A DNA stretch of 52,545 nt from CAYPHJ01 sp964410485 (GTDB lineage Bacteria; Desulfobacterota; Binatia; UBA9968). The stretch lies in the NCBI GenBank assembly GCA_964410485.1, contig CAYPHJ010000021.1:1-52545 (forward strand), in the 5' to 3' direction. Below, piece by piece: positions 50,389 through 52,545 of the stretch; the first letter of the stretch is position 1, and each line of letters starts with the position of its first letter. The notes under the pieces were generated by a model. It worked only from the letters and a program-made list of their open reading frames with translations, had not been told where the DNA came from and made no database searches. The position numbers were made by a program, and so were the translations under genes.

Positions 50389-51876
50389 ATGATCAAGCCA
50401 CTTTTTGAAGAACTTTGTGAGTTGGCACAGCGGGGAAACCTGATCCCGGTGTATGAAGAATTACTCATGGATTTGGAGACGCCGCTGTCATTCTTTAAGC
50501 GCCTGGAACGAGATGGCTATTCGTTTTTGCTGGAAAGCGTCGAAGGCAGTGAACGGTGGGCTCGTTATTCCTTTCTAGGAACTCGACCTTTCAGGATCTT
50601 TAAAGCAAAAGGCAGCCACATTGAAATTACGGAGGGAGGCAAGACACACGTCCTGGAATCAGAGTCTCCGCTGAACGATCTGGAGCAATTCCTGCGAGAC
50701 TGCCACGCCGTCACCGTTACTGGCGTGCCACCTTTCTTCGGCGGCGCGATTGGTTACGTCGCCTATGACGCTGTCACCCAACTGCATGAGATTGCCGGCG
50801 CCAAGAGCGGTCCGATCGACATACCGGAGGTTTTCTTTATCTTCGTGCAAACGCTCATTGCGTTCGACAATCTAAAGCACACTATTAAAGTCATCGATAA
50901 CATTAGTGTCGGCCCCGGAACCAACCTGCGCAAGGCCTACGATCAAGCCATCAAGCGAATCCGCAACGTCGTTTCCTCGCTGCAACGAAAACCTCGCGGT
51001 ATCGAACCGAGAGACGTGAGCCAAAGCCAAGGAAATAAGGAGTTTCACTCAAACCTTTCGCGTGCGGAGTTTCAAGACGCTGTCCGCAAAGCAAAATCGT
51101 ACATTGAAGCCGGCGATGTCATACAGGTGGTGCTGGCGCAGAGGCTCGAGACCGAAACCACCACCGACCCTTTTGAAATCTATCGCGCTCTTCGCTTTAT
51201 CAATCCTTCACCGTACATGTTTTACCTGGAGCTCGAAGACTTGAGGGTCATTGGCTCGTCACCTGAGACAATGGTGCGTTTATCCGGTAACACAATTGAG
51301 CTGAGGCCGATTGCGGGCACGCGTCCGCGCGGCGCGACCGCCGACGAGGAGCGACGGCTCGAAGCCGAGCTTCTCGCCGATCCAAAAGACCGCGCCGAGC
51401 ATATCATGCTCGTGGATCTGGGCCGTAATGATGTGGGGCGCGTTGCCGAAATCGGCAGCGTCGAGGTGAATGAATTGATGGTCATCGAACGCTATTCACA
51501 TGTCATTCACATCGTGTCGAACGTGCGCGGCAGATTGGCGCCCGGCAAAACCGCTTTCGATCTGTTCGTTTCGGCCTTTCCGGCGGGAACCGTATCGGGT
51601 GCGCCAAAAATTCGCGCGATGCAGATCATAAGCGAACTGGAGCCCGACAAGCGTGGCCTTTATGCCGGCGCCATCGGCTACTTTGGCTACAATGGAAATC
51701 TCGACACCTGTATCGTTATCCGCACAATCGTGATGCAAGGCAACAAAGTTTTCATAAACGCAGGCGCCGGTATTGTCGCCGACTCCGATCCCGAAATGGA
51801 GTACCAGGAGACCCTCAACAAAGCACGTGCAATGCTAAGAGCCATCGACCTGGCCGAACAGTGGAGTAGACGGTGA
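50389..51876 (+). CDS. trpE: anthranilate synthase component I
   Basis: From ATG 50389 (the GTG at 50353 lies inside the terminator loop) the protein has 495 residues. LLES (47-50) in SFLLESVEG is the tryptophan feedback-binding motif. The chorismate-binding half has PSPYMFYLE, SSPETMVRL, PIAGTRPRG, LVDLGRNDVGRV and FPAGTVSGAPKIRAM. Component I turns chorismate plus ammonia into anthranilate, with TrpG supplying ammonia. Its stop overlaps the trpG start as GTGA (51873-51876). Regulated by the attenuator upstream and probably by Trp feedback. Confidence 0.97.
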   Translation: MIKPLFEELCELAQRGNLIPVYEELLMDLETPLSFFKRLERDGYSFLLESVEGSERWARYSFLGTRPFRIFKAKGSHIEITEGGKTHVLESESPLNDLEQFLRDCHAVTVTGVPPFFGGAIGYVAYDAVTQLHEIAGAKSGPIDIPEVFFIFVQTLIAFDNLKHTIKVIDNISVGPGTNLRKAYDQAIKRIRNVVSSLQRKPRGIEPRDVSQSQGNKEFHSNLSRAEFQDAVRKAKSYIEAGDVIQVVLAQRLETETTTDPFEIYRALRFINPSPYMFYLELEDLRVIGSSPETMVRLSGNTIELRPIAGTRPRGATADEERRLEAELLADPKDRAEHIMLVDLGRNDVGRVAEIGSVEVNELMVIERYSHVIHIVSNVRGRLAPGKTAFDLFVSAFPAGTVSGAPKIRAMQIISELEPDKRGLYAGAIGYFGYNGNLDTCIVIRTIVMQGNKVFINAGAGIVADSDPEMEYQETLNKARAMLRAIDLAEQWSRR

Positions 51877-52439
51877 TTTTGTTGATAGACAACTACGATT
51901 CCTTCACCTACAACCTTTACCACTACTTGGGCGAGTTGGGGGCGGAGGTCAGAGTATCTCGCAATGATAAAATCACCCGAGATCAGATCGCCGCCATCCG
52001 GCCCGAAAAGATCGTTATCTCACCGGGCCCGTGCACTCCCAAACAAGCGGGGATTTCCTGCGATGTCGTGACTCACTTCGGCAAGACGACCCCCATCCTG
52101 GGCGTCTGCCTGGGCCATCAATGTATCGGCGCGGCCTTCGGCGGCGAGATTGTTCGCGCCCCTACCATTATGCACGGCAAGCTTTCTGAAGTGACACACG
52201 ACTCCCAAACCATTTTTCGCGCGGTACGGAATCCGTTCCCTGCCATGCGCTATCACTCGCTGGTGATCAATCGGGAGCGCTTGCCGTCCGATCTCACCGT
52301 CACCGCGCAGACGGCGGAGAATGTCATTATGGCGGTCCGGCACAAACAGTTCCCGATCGAAGGCGTACAGTTCCACCCGGAATCGATTCTGACCGAAGAG
52401 GGCAAAAAGCTACTGAAAAACTTTCTGGAATGCTACTGA
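51873..52439 (+). CDS. trpG: anthranilate synthase component II (glutamine amidotransferase)
   Basis: A 188-residue class I glutamine amidotransferase. It begins ILLIDNYDSFTYNL, has the nucleophile Cys79 in GVCLGHQ, and His168/Glu170 in VQFHPES complete the triad. SPGPCTP is the oxyanion-region motif. It releases ammonia from glutamine for TrpE and may also serve para-aminobenzoate synthesis, as many TrpG/PabA proteins do. The GTG start overlaps the trpE stop, so the two are translationally coupled. No trpD follows within the window; instead a dispersed repeat begins 50 bases later. Confidence 0.96.
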   Translation: MILLIDNYDSFTYNLYHYLGELGAEVRVSRNDKITRDQIAAIRPEKIVISPGPCTPKQAGISCDVVTHFGKTTPILGVCLGHQCIGAAFGGEIVRAPTIMHGKLSEVTHDSQTIFRAVRNPFPAMRYHSLVINRERLPSDLTVTAQTAENVIMAVRHKQFPIEGVQFHPESILTEEGKKLLKNFLECY

Positions 52440-52490
52440 GGGTGGAAAGCAAACGCGGTCCAAAATGTTCAAGCCGTTCAAAACGTCCTC

Positions 52491-52545
52491 GCAGGTTGCT
52501 GAAAAAAGATTCGGAATGCTTCGACAGGCTCAGCATGAACGGAAA
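52491..52545. repeat. second copy of the dispersed MITE-like repeat (inverted, cut by the window edge)
   Basis: The complement of these 55 bases matches 4573-4626 with one or two differences: GGTTGCTGAAAAA end, then TTCGGAATGCTTCGACAGG and CTCAGCATGAACGGAAA. It sits 50 bases after trpG and continues beyond the window. Confidence 0.8.

Overview
The window looks like chromosomal DNA of an uncultured, moderately GC-rich bacterium. The mix of orphan TTT/Bug-type periplasmic binding proteins, COG2159 amidohydrolases, MmgE/PrpD, an EtfD-like membrane iron-sulfur oxidoreductase and TldD/TldE resembles the 'Deltaproteobacteria-grade' soil and groundwater lineages (Binatota, Methylomirabilota, Tectomicrobia). 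That placement is inference; no rRNA or complete ribosomal cluster is present. No tRNA, rRNA, CRISPR array or prophage was seen.

Layout. (1) 1-3.8 kb is a worn defence and toxin patch: a frameshifted HNH nuclease, a DUF433/DUF5615 toxin-antitoxin pair, and a type I methyltransferase (hsdM). The hsdM has a frameshift, carries hairpin elements inside its coding sequence and runs into a 100-N assembly gap, beyond which lies the C-terminal part of a Fic protein. (2) 3.8-15.9 kb holds housekeeping and stress genes: an AhpD-like gene with an in-frame TGA that is probably selenocysteine, a glutamate-type binding protein, LemA plus an M48 protease, an AAC(6')-like acetyltransferase, RidA, RlpA, a DHA2 efflux pump, a BON lipoprotein, an exported methyltransferase and a 1-Cys peroxiredoxin. 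(3) 15.9-38.2 kb is a catabolic and transport region: two TTT binding proteins, a carboxyltransferase, MmgE/PrpD, three COG2159 amidohydrolases, a hydantoinase relative, two carboxylate-type carriers (MFS, BenE) and a D-2-hydroxyacid dehydrogenase. PNPase, HtrA, GtrA and an AAA ATPase are interspersed, and REP-like palindromes surround a dead REP-associated transposase. (4) 38.2-49.9 kb contains small zinc and lipoprotein genes, EcsC, the TldE/TldD pair, an archaeal-type (type II) GAPDH homologue, a DUF192 lipoprotein, an EtfD-like oxidoreductase and an IclR regulator. (5) 50.0-52.5 kb is the start of a tryptophan operon (trpE-trpG) behind a clear transcription attenuator with tandem Trp codons. 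A copy of the dispersed repeat seen at 4.5 kb lies after trpG.

The two strongest observations are the selenoprotein candidate at 4719-5327 (TGA exactly at the second Cys of a CxxC site, followed by a bacterial SECIS-like hairpin) and the three-way trp attenuator at 50281-50372. Several other genes carry single-base frameshifts, which may be real decay or metagenome assembly error.
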